Notes: generated from the sequence alone by a model not told the origin. 64,000 bases of DNA from Cryptococcus deneoformans JEC21 (GCF_000091045.1 NC_006682.1:215001-279000); one strand, 5' to 3'; numbered from the stretch's first letter, positions 43,688-55,740 are shown. Program-made: numbers and translations.

Positions 43688-46268
43688 ATGACATTCAATG
43701 CTCTGCCTGTATGTGACCTTAGCGAAATGAACTGGCTATCGCTAACAAGACTTAGCTTCACGAAACCTTAAACCTCTACGTCTCTCCTACCGCTTACATT
43801 TTCGAGCCCGCTTCCTCCAGTGCTGGCCATGCGGGAATCGACGGCACCATATTTGTTGATGAGAAAAATGTAAGGGAGAGTATGGTTGTGGACCGTCAGA
43901 CCGGCCAGATTAGCTTGAGTAGTGAGTGACAATCGGTGGGATGCGTGGGGCGGAATGTCGCTGATGCGATAGGACATAACAGCGGCTTCTCATATACCAT
44001 TTGGAAAGGAAAAGGTTATTACATGCTACGGTATTATTGGTATTCTCAGCCTTGCTACTAGTAAGTTTCGCTACTCCTCAGACACCACTGTGCCCGTGCT
44101 GATTTTGTGCTTTTTAATAGCCGATTTCCTTCTTATTGTCACTTCTCGCACTCCCTCATGTCGCCTTCTTTCTCACCCTATCTACCTCGCGAATGATTAT
44201 CGACTTCTTCCTGTTTCCCCTCTGTCGACTTCTTCCGCCATTCTTGAACATCCTGTAGAGAAGGAACTCATCTCTCTTGTCGAGCAGGGTCTCAAATCCA
44301 GCAAACTCTGGTTCTCGTATGGTTGGGACCTTACCAATTCTTTGCAGAGGCAACAAGAGATCGATCTGAAGCTCTCACAGTCCGGAGAACAATGGCCAGT
44401 CTGGAAACGGGCAGATGAACGATTCTTTTGGAATAGGTTTCTCATGGACAAGATGATTGACGTGACCGAGTCCGGTGAGGCAGATCTCAGCCGATTTATC
44501 CTTCCCATAATGTACGGCTCTATCGAGCTTCGGTCATCCACTCTTAACTCTCGGGATCTTCTTTTCCTACTCATCTCTCGGCGATCTCGTTACCGAGCCG
44601 GTACCAGATACTTCACTCGAGGTATCAACCCCTCTGGCCACGTCGCCAATTTCAACGAGACTGAGCAAATTGTTCTGTATGACCCTATCCCGGAGGATGG
44701 AGAAGCCTACAGAAGGGGAAAGGTAGAGGGTAGGGAAAGACTGAGCTTTGTGCAGACAAGAGGGAGCGTTCCGCTCTTTTGGGCAGAGGTCAACAACTTG
44801 AGATACAAGCCTGATTTGCAAATTATGGATTACACTGAGACGGTGAGTGAATGACATTGAAAGACGTGGCATGTTCTGACAAAGAATTAGCCTCAAGCCC
44901 TCAAAGCGCATCTCGACAGTATGATTAAGACCTATGGCCATACATATCTTGTGAACCTTGTAAACCAAAAGGGACACGAACAACCTGTCAAGGAAGCCTT
45001 TGAGCGCTACATGTCTCTTGTCGCCTCGTCCGACCCGTCCATCCAGGAGAAAGCTCATTACCTCTACTTTGACTTTCACCACGAGTGCAAAGGTCTAAGG
45101 TTTGACCGAATTTCCCTTTTGGTCGAGAAGCTTGCGACCGCACTTGAGGATATGGGCTGGTATCATTCGGTCAACCCCGACTCTTCAACCTATGCTCTCT
45201 TCCGACCAAACTCTGCAGACACCCAGGTACTTGCTAAGCAAATGGGTGTCGTCAGAACCAACTGTATGGATTGTCTTGACAGGACCAATGTCGCACAAGC
45301 GGCTCTGGCTAGATGGGTTTTGAACCGGCAGTTAAGGAAGGTTGGGATCCTGAGCGTCAAGGAAGGTGTGGAGGACCATGAAGAGTTTATGATTATGTTC
45401 CGGAATGGTACGTGCTTTTCATTTCTACTAGAAACTAGGCTAACTTGAGAAAATAGTGTGGGCCGATCATGGTGACACCGTCTCCCGTGCTTATGCAGGA
45501 ACCGGTGCTCTTAAATCCGACTTTACTCGTACCGGTAAACGATCCAAGGAGGGTCTCCTGGAAGATGGCTACAAAAGCGTGGTGAGATACATTAGGAATA
45601 ACTTCTTCGACGGCGACCGTCAGGTTAGTTCCCATTGTTGTGAGCTGAGAGAGACATCTGACTGAAGAGCAGGATGGTTTTGATATTCTAACTGGAGCAT
45701 GGATAGCCAAAAGGGGCGGCGTTCCTCCGTTGACTGATACAAGACCTCTTATCATGCGCTCGGTAAGTCCATGCTTTTGCCTGACCAATGCTGACCCAAG
45801 AAGATGCCGTACATACTAGCGTTTGCTCTCACTATGATTACCGCAGCTCTCACACTCCCACGAACCTCAGAGATGTCCATATATTCTTTCCTCATCCTGT
45901 GGTTCTTTCTTGCATTCTTATCAGGAAGCTATATTTGGGGCAATGTAAGTTATTTTTTTCATACATTTATTTGGCCGTTGACCGCCATTTATCACTCTTA
46001 GGGTACATCATACGTCTCCTGGCCGCGTTTGAACCCTCCTCTAGAGATTCTCTCTTACTCTGGACCGGGTCACCGCTCTGCGGTCCGCGGTCGAGGTATG
46101 TCATTCGCAGCCGTCGTGCCGTTATTCGACCGTCGACGCCGAAATGGTCCTGGAGCTGGCCTACTTGGTGCCACCGGGGGCATCGGAGGAAGGAACGATG
46201 GAAGGCCTGCAATGTATAAGATGGAGGAGTCAGAGTTGGGCAGGAGGAAGGGTGCGTTGATTGATTAA
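43688..46268 (+). CDS. SAC1: Phosphoinositide phosphatase SAC1
   Basis: ER/Golgi membrane phosphatase that mainly dephosphorylates PI4P. Start MTFNALP (43688) splices to [20 protein letters not shown]. Then [82 protein letters not shown] and the catalytic [20 protein letters not shown], here uninterrupted by an intron. After [20 protein letters not shown] and [20 protein letters not shown] come two hydrophobic segments near the C-terminus ([18 protein letters not shown] and [20 protein letters not shown]), the hallmark of Sac1. The cytosolic tail is unusually long and Arg/Gly-rich ([19 protein letters not shown]) and has no classical KKxx retrieval signal. About eight introns; stop TAA 46266-46268. 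Confidence 0.92.
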
Positions 46269-47766
46269 GTATAGTATGTAGCGACATATAGAGGAATGAA
46301 GATCAACGAAGAAAGTACAACAACATAGAATAGACCCGGAAGCAATTTCAGTTTGCGGCTGTGCGCGGTGCGGGGACTTTATTTTGATAGAATAAGTGGA
46401 GGAATGTGTCGCCCAATGAGGTTTTCTCCGCTTTTACGAAGGAGGGAGGAATAGTGATGATGGACGCCGCAGGTCTCATAGTGGGATGATGTTGCCAGGG
46501 TTCTTTTAATGTTTGACGTTTGAATGTAAATGCTGTTTTTGTCATTCACGTTTGTCAGAGGCGATGAAGCTGGCATACTCGCGTCTTCTTTGTTGTTTCT
46601 GCACGAAAACAAGTATCTGTTATCCCATCGAGAGAATAAAAGGACGGCGTACGACGCGACATTATTAGGCGGTGCCTTGGCTTATGCCATAGATTTTTGT
46701 TAGTCTTGGAATGGTTGGTGTGCCTGCCTTCTTGGTTTCTGTTCTTCCTTACCGCTGGTCATCACGAGTATGGTCGGTGGGAAACGGTTGACGCAGTTGA
46801 ACGCTGTCAGTTAACATACCACATAATTACATGGACATGTCAAGGATGCGAGTTTGTGCCTTGCTATCTATAGAGCCCTTTTGTATATATAGCGATTTAC
46901 TGCCGGATACATGAAGGCTGCGAGCGAGTCGCGCTGCCTAAAAACTATAGTAACGTGAAAACAAGGCGCGTTTGAGTTGGCAACAAAACGCCGTATCTAG
47001 GGAAAATCAACAGATTTCGGAAGGACACGCACTCAGGGGTTCAGGATCCCGGACGTGGACCCTGGGAAATAAAGGAAACGTGTCGGCGGGTGAATCGGTT
47101 TTACTAGTCAACAGGTAGCAGAAGAGGAGAGAAAAAGAGAAAGGGGGCTTTCTTTAGGTAAAGAAGTCTTGGCTTGGAAGGGAAGAGCGATCTGAGGCAA
47201 AGGAAGGAGGGAAAAGGGAGAGGAAGAATGAGACGACAGCTCGGCACGGTATGATCCGCTCCCATTAGTGTACTGTATTTGCCGCTGGTTCAGAGACATT
47301 TTGCGCAACCGAGATGCATGGGCAGTATAATCACGAACCATCGAGCACAGCATTGCGGAAATCAGGATTTGAATGGGCTGGGAATGATACTAATCCTCAC
47401 GGTGAAGTAAACGAATTTAATAATATCGTACGCATCACTGGCTGCTGTTTGATCATCGCTGTTCGCGTCCCCCTTTTTCTTTCATTTCATTTCTTCTTTC
47501 ACATCATCATCACCACAACAAGAGCATAGGCTCAGATACCTCAACAAGCAGCGACATATATGCGCATGTCGCCTTCCGTTCCCCCTCTTTCCGACCTCTT
47601 TCGCACCGCCTCTTTTGCCTTTGCCTTTACTGTCAACCTCTGTTAAGACGCCCAACACTCGACGCCGTCTGTCAAAGGTTACAACCAGGCAGACAGAGAT
47701 CAATTCAACTTACAGCAATTAATTCAGCCACAGAAGCGTTCAGCATTACATACCTGGCCATTAATC
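46269..47766. other. Intergenic, SAC1 3' flank and GMC oxidase promoter
   Basis: About 1.5 kb without a convincing gene. The right half is CT-rich on the plus strand (47460-47660: CATCATCATCACC, CCCTTTTTCTTTC), typical of strong fungal promoters. AG-rich sequence lies near 47117-47230. Frames on the minus strand here are low-complexity. Confidence 0.4.
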
Positions 47767-50700
47767 ATGCTCGCACCTCTCGCATTGCTCCCTTTGCTCT
47801 CCCTGATGCTTCCTCAGGCGTCTGCGGACACTCGACCAGGGAGCCTTCCCCATAACCTTCATCATCCCTATCGCCGTTCCCTCAAGCGATCCATTACCTC
47901 GGACGCGTCCTCTATCAATGGCGAATCGTTCGACTTTGTGATTGCTGGTGGTGGTGTTGCTGGTTTGACTCTCGCAGCAAGATTGAGTGAATGGAGTAAT
48001 GTGACCGTCTTATGTATCGAAGCCGGTGGAGACGGCTCTAACTACGAGGATCAAATTGATATCCCTGGTAAGCTTTGTTGGCTGCATTTCTTAGCCACAT
48101 CGCCATGCTAATATATGATGGCTTAGGCTACTCCTATCTCAACTCCCTCACGGGTACTGCGTATGACTGGGCATACAACACTGTTCCACAGACAGATGCT
48201 CTCGACCTCACGAAGTATTGGCCCAGAGGAAAAGGCTTGGGTGGTTCAGGTGCCATCAACGGTTTATTTTGGGGAAGAGCGAGTTCCATCGAGTATGATG
48301 CTTGGGCTAGTAAGTAGCTACGTAGTCATTCAGCTTGACACAGAAACTGATGGAAGTAGCTTTAAATCCTAATGGCAATGAGACATGGAATTGGGAAGAA
48401 GTAAACAAGTACATCAAGAAGGTATGTAGCCCCTGGTCAGGTTTCTAGCTATCTTTAATGCCTGACTCACATACATTCAGTCCGAGAATCTCACCGCTCC
48501 TCCCACTGATATCCAGGAAAAGTTTGGTATCGTCGTTAACGCATCTGCCCACGGCGACGATGGACCCATTCAAATCGGTTTTTCCGAATATATTTTCGAC
48601 GAGGTGGCTAAGTGGATTCCTACCTGGGAAACTCTTGGGCTCTCTGGGAAAGATCTCGCAGGCGGCTCAACACACGGTGCCATGATTTCCACTTCCACCA
48701 TCAACATGCGGAACCAGACGCGATCCGATTCCAAGGCCGGCTACATCGACCCTCTTCCTCCAAGGTCCAACCTTGTGATTTTGACTGAACAACAGGTCAC
48801 AGGTGTCATATTCAATGGAAGCACAGACGCGAGTGGAAACATCGTCGCCAGTGGTGTTACTTTCCAAGCGAACAGCAACTCGGCCAATTATTCCGTTCAG
48901 GCCAATAAGGAAGTACTTTTGGCGTATGTTAATTCGCTACAGTATGAACACCGAAGCTGACTCAAACTCAGCGGTGGAACTGTTGGTTCCCCTCAGATTC
49001 TTCAGCTCTCAGGTATTGGGCCCAAGGACCTACTGTCCAGCCTTGGCATCGATACTAAAATTGACTTGCCCGTTGGATATAACCTTCAGGATCACGTTTC
49101 GTACTCTATGTATTGGTCCACTCCGTAAGTTTCATGTTATATTGCTTTCTGCCGTCCTTTGTACTGTCTTGGCTGCGATTGGTCCAGTAATACAAGGGGA
49201 GGCTGCTCAGATTTATCTCGAGGGCCGTTGCTGACGATTCCCCAGTCAAGGTACCCTTACATGGAGCAATCTGAGTGCATCCTCCACGCTTCAGAGCGAG
49301 CAGTTGGCTCAATACAAGTCAAATTTCACCGGCATGTGGACTTACGTCAATGAAGCCGTTGGATGTGAGTAAAAAAATTCCGTTTTATTTCATTGATAAC
49401 TGACATTCATTTAGACCCCTCTATGTCCGATATCATGCAGTCAAGCTCGTCAGCATCTACTTACGCCTCGACAGTATCCTCTGCTATTGACGGCATGGTC
49501 ACCAACGTCACTTCCTGGCTCGATCTTCCGGATACTGTTGCTACCGGTCTTACGTCACAGTACCAGATCCAGCAACAGTGGCTTACCGAGGATATTGGGC
49601 AGCTCGAAATTGTTCTTACCCTGCTTGGTAATGGTGGCAACGAATTGGGTATCCAAGTCGCTTTGCAACATCCTTTCTCTCGAGGTACCATTTTCATCAA
49701 CTCTACCGACCCTTTCACCCAGCCGAACATCAATCCGGACTACTTTGGCGTTGGTTACGACATTGATATTATGGCCTACGGCTCTGAATTCGCCAGGCGT
49801 TTGGCTGCTGCGAGTCCTTTGTCCGACGTCATGATCACCGAGACCGCTCCCGGATCCAGCGTCACCGGTGACTCTCTTGCTACCTACACGAAACAGAATT
49901 GTGGAACTGAGTACCACCCCCTCGGTACTTGCTCCATGCTTCCCAAGAACAGCGGTGGTGTCGTCGACACCACTCTTACTGTCTATGGTACCAGTAACTT
50001 GCGAGTCATTGACACTTCTATTGCTCCCTTGCAGCTCTCCGCACACTTGATGGCCACTACGTATGGTATTGCCGAAAAAGGTGCTGACATCATCAAGAAG
50101 AAGTATTGGTATGTTGACCCTGTCACCAGCTCGTCCGCGACTGTAGCAGCTGCCACCACCTCGACCGAAGCCACGACGGCTGCTGTAGGCGACGCCACCG
50201 ACACTGCTGTCACCAACATTAATCAGAACAATGCTGAGTCTGGTAGTACCTTGAGCTCAGGTGCTAAAATCGGTATTGGAGTTGGTGTTGGTGTTGGCGC
50301 CGCTGCTGTTCTGGCAGGTCTGTTGTTATTCTTCGTGATGAGGAAGAGGAACCAGAAGGAGGACGAAAAGGGATGGTACGGTGACAGACAAGAGGGATGG
50401 AACCCGGATGCTGGAGATGGTCAGTAGACTTTCACGAAATTGTCACGCCGATATACTGATGCTTGTTACAGCTTACAAGGAGCCTGGGTCTGCCTATCCT
50501 ATGGCTGATTTCGATTCTCACAATTCCTATGCTTCTCCCACACCTGCTTTCATTGGAAACCACTCTCGGAACCAATCCATAAATACTATCGCCACGGCGG
50601 ATCTTGCTTCTCGCACGCCCATGCGCAACTCTTCCTCCTTCTCCTACGCTGCCGGTGGTCCTGGTGTCGGGCGGACTGCAAGCCCGTACAGGGATGATAT

Positions 50701-50809
50701 GAGCGATGACGGAAATGGTCAAGGTCATGTGTATCAGGCTCCCGAAGCGCCCGCTGGTCAACAAGCCACAAGGGGCGAACAAAGGTATCAGCCTGTTAAC
50801 ATTAGATAA
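47767..50809 (+). CDS. GMC oxidoreductase with signal peptide and C-terminal membrane anchor
   Basis: FAD-dependent glucose-methanol-choline family oxidase/dehydrogenase, in the aryl-alcohol/choline branch. The signal peptide [20 protein letters not shown] is followed by [20 protein letters not shown] (FAD dinucleotide motif), [20 protein letters not shown] (GMC signature 1), [17 protein letters not shown] (signature 2, after an intron) and catalytic [14 protein letters not shown] with the second His region [21 protein letters not shown] Ser/Thr-rich stalk then leads to a membrane segment ([20 protein letters not shown]) with RKRN stop-transfer and a Ser/Tyr-rich tail of about 150 residues ending RYQPVNIR. 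So the catalytic domain should face the wall/exterior. Many N-glycosylation sites. About seven introns. Substrate unknown. Confidence 0.87.
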
Positions 50810-51880
50810 ATACAGATCAAATAATTCACCTTTTCCCGCCCCCCTCCAGCTATGAACTCTCAAAACATCCTTCACGACTACCAACGAACATTATGGTTTG
50901 AAGGACAATACTTGTCGGACGTTTTAGCTTCTTTTTTCCTTTCCGTTCTCATATCTTCTCGGTTCTCTGTGCCTCTTATCATACATTCTATCATACAGTA
51001 ACACTAGTACCTGACCTTTAGACAATCGTTTTACGCCGCTATCACGCATCATGACCGTACAAAATTTCCGAACACTGTGTATAAGGACGATTCTTTATTC
51101 GTGTCTAGATACAGTCTCAAATGCCCCCTCACTCTTTCTCTTCTGCATTTTAGTTGATTCCTTCATATGTCGTAATTAATTGATTATGTGAACAATAATG
51201 CAACCCCTGGTGCCGACGAATGGTGTACAGACAGTTACAATCACTGCCTGAATACTTTGTGACCAACCAAACGACTAACAAGAGGAATATTCTTCATTGG
51301 CGTTGTTCAAGCAATTGATTTCCTCTAAAATATCATCCCTTGTAGATTTGTTGTATGATGCCGCTTATAATGGGCATGCAACAACCAACATACAGTCTGG
51401 CTGGCAACCTATCCGCCACTCTGCAAAATTATGATGTGTGGTCCATAGACAAGTAGTGTATATGAAAGATGCTAAAGCAGCGACACTAAATGAGACGACA
51501 CACAGACCACAAAGCAAAAAAGGCTGTGGAAAACTGAGATGTCCTTTTAACAAAGGTGGTTTAAGCTTTCGCGACTGATTCAGGCGTTGCGGCATTAAAA
51601 ATGGTAGGGATTGGATGCACGTAAAATATCGTAACAGAAATGGTTCCCTGTTGACGCAGAATCTACTCAGCGCGAGAAATCTGAGATGTCAAAAAGGTCA
51701 CCAAAACTAAGTGGTGGAAGAATAGAGACACTACAAATACTGGTACTGCACACTACACTTCATCTTCGTTCATCAGTACAAGACAAAAAGAACATTCTCG
51801 TGATTGGCGATGATCACATTGTGAAAATGAGATAACAACCATGAGATCAGAAATATTAATATAATACATTGGCGGGCAGG
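50810..51880. other. GMC oxidase 3' flank and intergenic
   Basis: About 1.07 kb of AT-rich sequence with no recognised gene. The leftward frame 51365-51595 lacks family features. The right end grades into the reverse-transcriptase relic. Confidence 0.4.
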
Positions 51881-53866
51881 GTAACTTAAGGCGCATCCCC
51901 TGGCTTCCAGGTTGGGCGACACTGCGTACTTGGCTAAGCGAAGGCGACGGATCTCTTTCCAGACGGCGTTGTTCAGTGGGATCCACTCTTCCCGAATGTC
52001 ATCTGTGAGTGGCTGTTGCAGGCGGCGTAGCTCTTGGGCGAGCATATGCGGAAGAGAAGGAGAGCTTGTTGGGATGGGAGAATTTGGGGTTTGAAGATCG
52101 AAATTGGGGTTAGAAGATCTTCGTGATTTCTTCGTTAACTTTGTCTTGCAAGACGATTCGGCGCTTCGTCGCGCTGCCGACCGTTGTACCCAGCGATTTG
52201 AACCCATTTTCCCTTATGTCTCTTAGGCTCTTCATTGAACGGTTGTCTTCGTTGAGTTTAAGCGCATGGCTCTTGGAGGATTGAGAGGTCCTTCGAGCGC
52301 TGTGTCGTCGGGCGAAAGTATGTAGACGTCGTCAAGATATGTGGTTATTTGACGGTGGGATCCGAGGTGCACGGAAAATTCGGTTATCGTGGGGCGTAGG
52401 GCTAAGGAGAAGAAGACAAGGCCGAAGGGGTCCCCTCGACGAACCCTCTTGGAGGAGGCAAGTACATGCCCCTCCTCACAGACCAGTGTTGACGAGTTGC
52501 TGTAGGACAATCTACATTCTTGAGAGAATTTGGGGGCGTGGGTAGCTATTGCGCTTGTCATTTCTCCCCGGTCGATGCAGTTGAAGGCATTAGATGTGTC
52601 TAAAGAGGAAAGATGGGTGTGGTGGCCGTCCAATGCGCCCTAGATTGCTCGCTCAACTGCCCTGACGATTGGCTCGACACCGTCTGGTGACATCGCTCCC
52701 ATCTGGAAGGGCAGGAGAAATCCCGGTTTGAAGGTGGCTTTGAGAATGACCTTTGCGCAGACTCGGTAGATGAGGTCAGCAACTGCGATGGTAGGACATA
52801 CAGAGCCGTCCATTTTGTGGAGAAGGACGAGCTTTAAGGCTAGGAACGTTTTGTTGTCTGGAAGAGCGTTGTTGGCAATGGTCCGACTCATTTCGTTGAG
52901 AGTTTGCAGAATTTGTCACTCTTGCAAGTCACTTTCATGAGGTGGGGGCTCCAGCCGGATATACCAGGCGCGTGTCTGGGTTCAGTTTGCTAACTATTTC
53001 CTTGAGTAAGTGGGGGTGAGAGCAGGGATTGCCTGGCGACCAAGGGGGTTACGGGGGTGAAAGAGAATACATGTAAAGGTTGCTATTGAAAAGATTGGTG
53101 GTTCCTGTGGGTGCTTGTTGCGAAGTTGATTGCGAACTTCGGGGGCGGTCTCGGCTACGTTCCCGTCTCCTGTCAATATCCTGGCTGCTGCCCCAAGTCT
53201 CCCCTTCTCAATCTTCCTAATGGAACTTGTCCTCCCTGAACATTCCGCTAGCCCCCCTGCTTGGCCATGTCGGCGCCTCCGGCCAGTCATCATGCGATAA
53301 ATAGGCCCGAAGGCGAGAAGCTGTTAGTTGTGGATGGCTGAATGCGGGGACGATTCCTCCCTTGGGAATTTGGAGAAGGAGGGCGAGGTTGACTGCCGAG
53401 AAGCCAGAGTGAATTTTGTAGAGGACTTGCTCGATCACAGTAATAAAGGCTCGCTGTGTACTGGGCAAGGGCTTGAAGCGGGCGGGGAGGTGGGAGAGGT
53501 ATAGGAAGCGGAAGAACCACTCTTCACGTGGCGAGAGGTCGGTCGGTACCTCTGCGATGTTGGATAGATCTGTTCTCGCTTGCATGCCTAGGGGTAATCT
53601 TGTAGGGGTTGCGCCTACGTCTCCCACGACTCTATGCTAGCCGCCTAGTCCCTCCTGCTAGGGCATCGCGATCCAAGTCGCCTTGCGTCCCCACTCTCTG
53701 CACTCCTCTCTGTCCCTTGCCACCTGTCCTCGGGGTTTATAGTGTTCGGGGTGTTTGCCGCGCTTTGAGACGTCTAATAAGGGTGGCTGGAGGATTCAAA
53801 GGAGATCTGAAAATTGTTGAGAGGACACTGCAGTTCCATTGCTCTATGTAAAGATGTTTTGATACT
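51881..53866 (-). pseudogene. Non-LTR (LINE-type) reverse transcriptase relic
   Basis: A decayed reverse transcriptase read leftwards over several broken frames. Order: REEWFFRFLYLSHLPARFKP (53217-53627); EKGRLGAAARILTGDGNVAE and VRNQLRNKHPQEPP (about 53100-53220, another frame); KMDGSVCPTIAVADLIYRVC and PDGVEPIVRAVERAI (to about 52641); then a TAG; then SLDTSNAFNCIDRGEMTSAI (first catalytic Asp), RRGDPFGLVFFSLALRPTI, and TTYLDDVYILS (YxDD box) to about 52232; and, in another frame, FKSLGTTVGSA with LRRLQQPLTDDIREEWIPLN (to about 51900). Multiple stops and frame changes make it inactive. I see no poly-A tail or target duplication. Its upstream end abuts the Tc1-like element at 53868. Confidence 0.75.
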
Positions 53867-53869
53867 GTA

Positions 53870-53905
53870 CCTACGGAAAAGAATGTACCCCCCCATTTGA
53901 TCCCG
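53870..53905 (+). repeat. Left terminal inverted repeat
   Basis: 36 bases beginning CCTACGGAAAAGAATGT and ending TTTGATCCCG, with a C7 run between the two blocks. It is identical to the right end apart from this C-rich insertion. Confidence 0.9.
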
Positions 53906-54009
53906 TTTTCTACCTATACAAACAACATCGATTGCATGTATCATTTTACAGTGCATGTTTTCGGGCAAACCAAGTACATAAACAGATTCTATGCATAATT
54001 TACAATAAT

Positions 54010-55071
54010 TTAATACTCGGTAGACTTCCCTTTCGCCTTCCAAACTGCTACACGCCTCTGTTCCATCTCATCTATGAGATCCCTCACCTGCTCCAGGTCG
54101 ATCTCATCCCATGCCTTCTGTATTTGTTTCCAGAGCTCATCAAGCGACGTGGCGACCCTGGGAAAAGCCGCGACCTTTGACTTTAGGAGATACATACGTT
54201 CTCTATGGGATTTAGGTCAGGAGAAGAGGGGGGATGGCCAAGGGTTTAGATTCCCATTTCAGCTCTCGCTGGTTTCGCAACGGCAGTTCGATGTGAGGGA
54301 GCTCCGCCCTCCAACACAAGGATGTTTTAGAAGCCGGAGGACTTTAGCCACCTAAGGATACCACCCTCGTCCCCCAAGACGCCTTCGATCACCATCTCGG
54401 GGTACCTGAGTCCGTTGAGGGACTCGGCCTTGGTCCTGATACCATTTTTGACCGTCGATGGAGCCAGAGGAAGGCGTAAAAGAGGGAATTTTTGGTAGTA
54501 GCTAATCGCTCCCCAAACCATCAGGCTCTGTCGACCAGAATGGAAGGTTGGTAGGATGCGTTGTGGAGCGTACGCTTCGCCTACGCATCGGGTAGCCCTT
54601 GACCACCTCGTAATTCCTTCCCCCAGCTCCAACACACATTCATCATCAGTGAAAACAACGTCCCGCCAGCCCCTCTTCATGTTGTTCCTGGTCCAATCTT
54701 CCCTCTTAGCTATAGTTTTGGGCGAAAGATAAGGCTTACGCCTCATAATTCTGCGGTAAAACCCATGCTCGTGAACGATCTTGACGATAGTCGTCACGCT
54801 GACATTGTATCTCTTCGCGTGGACGCTCCAAGGTTCACGGGGATTGCGAACAAAGTCCTTCACACGATTCCTTACTTGCCCCTGGCCCAACACCTTTGGC
54901 CTTCCAGGGATTGAGAGCAGATAAGTGTGTCCACGGGGCGCATACTCTCGACACCAACGCTTGATTTGTACACTTGGGACGCTTATAATGTTTTGCAAGA
55001 CTGCTGAATGATTTCCGACTTTGTGGGCTCCCTCGATAGTTATTAGTAGTGGGGGTGACCTGGGGTGCCAT
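54010..55071 (-). pseudogene. Tc1-like transposase, multiply broken
   Basis: Reads leftwards from ATG 55069-55071. The N-terminal helix-turn-helix is split by two frame changes (MAPQVTPTT / IEGAHKVG / KSFSSLAKHYKRP / IKRWCREYAPRGH). The longest piece (54327-54998) has SVTTIVKIVHEHGFYRR, WRDVVFTDDECVLELG (first catalytic Asp region) and SLMVWGAISYY, then TAA. ILVLEGGAPSHR follows, where the family expects Asp at the second catalytic position (EDNAPxH type) and Gly stands here. After a further TAA comes SPDLNPIEN (third catalytic residue), then a frame change into MYLLKSKVAAFPRVATSLDE, ending KAKGKSTEY at 54010. At least two nonsense codons, three frame changes and a lost catalytic residue. Confidence 0.85.
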
Positions 55072-55153
55072 TATGGAAATAAATCAGGTAGTTATAAGTA
55101 CATGCATGAACAACTCAAAATCATAATTATGGGGTATAGTCAAAAACGCGTCG

Positions 55154-55183
55154 CGGGATCAAATACACATTCTTTTCCGTAGG
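55154..55183 (-). repeat. Right terminal inverted repeat
   Basis: 30 bases; in reverse complement it begins CCTACGGAAAAGAATGTG and ends TTTGATCCCG, pairing with the left end. Confidence 0.9.
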
Positions 55184-55207
55184 TACCCGTACCAAGTCGC
55201 GTCGAGG

Positions 55208-55740
55208 AAGTGCATGCCTACAACCGATCACCGCTTGCCCCTTCTTCAGCTAAATTCAATCAAACGGCACATGTATTTTAAGTATGCATGAATGGCACCA
55301 TTAGAAGGGAGGACCTGGAAGCCACTCAGCGGCATAAGTGTCGGAGCTGCAGGACGAGATTTGACCGAGTAGTATGGAATTAAAAGAGACATAAAAGGGG
55401 GTGTTTCGCGAATATTAACTGTACAGAAACGGCAGAAACGCGTGAAAAAGTGGTAAAAAGTGCATGCCTGGAGCGTTTTTGCGTCTTCAGCCACTTTCAA
55501 CTAAGTGACCCAGATGTGTAAAGAATGCATACACGATACTGTTGGATGCAAGAGCCTGAGCTCAGTTCAATGGTACAAGTTTGAAAGCCGTACGATGAGT
55601 TTTAACCGAGTAATAAATATGGAAATGAAAAACGCGAGCCCTGCAGGGCTATGCTGCGGCAGGCGATTGCCTTCTTATTTTATTAAAACACACAAATTAT
55701 CCGAAGAGCTTACAAATTATCCGGAGGCCTTACGTCTTTA
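55208..55740. repeat. Diverged direct repeat, period about 250 bases
   Basis: AAGTGCATGCCT occurs at 55208 and again at 55458, each followed by similar blocks in the same order: CTTCAGC...TTCAA, AAG(T/A)ATGCAT, and a GACCGAGTAGTATGGAA / AACCGAGTAATAAATATGGA block. So one unit of about 250 bases is present twice, well diverged. The first unit carries an 84-codon open frame on the minus strand that the second does not keep, so coding function is doubtful. Confidence 0.5.

Larger units (their letters stand above)
53870..55183 (-). mobile_element. Tc1/mariner-type element, 1.3 kb, TIR-bounded and flanked by TA
   Basis: A complete element outline: near-perfect terminal inverted repeats at both ends, a TA dinucleotide immediately outside each end (53868-53869 and 55184-55185), a length of 1,314 bases and one leftward transposase. 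All are diagnostic of Tc1/mariner. The transposase is dead (next entry), so the element is a fossil or could move only with help from elsewhere. Confidence 0.88.

Noticed and set aside
49555..50046. 163-codon minus-strand frame opposite the GMC oxidase
   Set aside because: Antisense to an exon with clear GMC catalytic motifs; a codon-bias shadow.
55246..55500. 84-codon minus-strand frame as a gene
   Set aside because: It lies in one unit of a diverged direct repeat and is not kept open in the other unit; no recognised domain.
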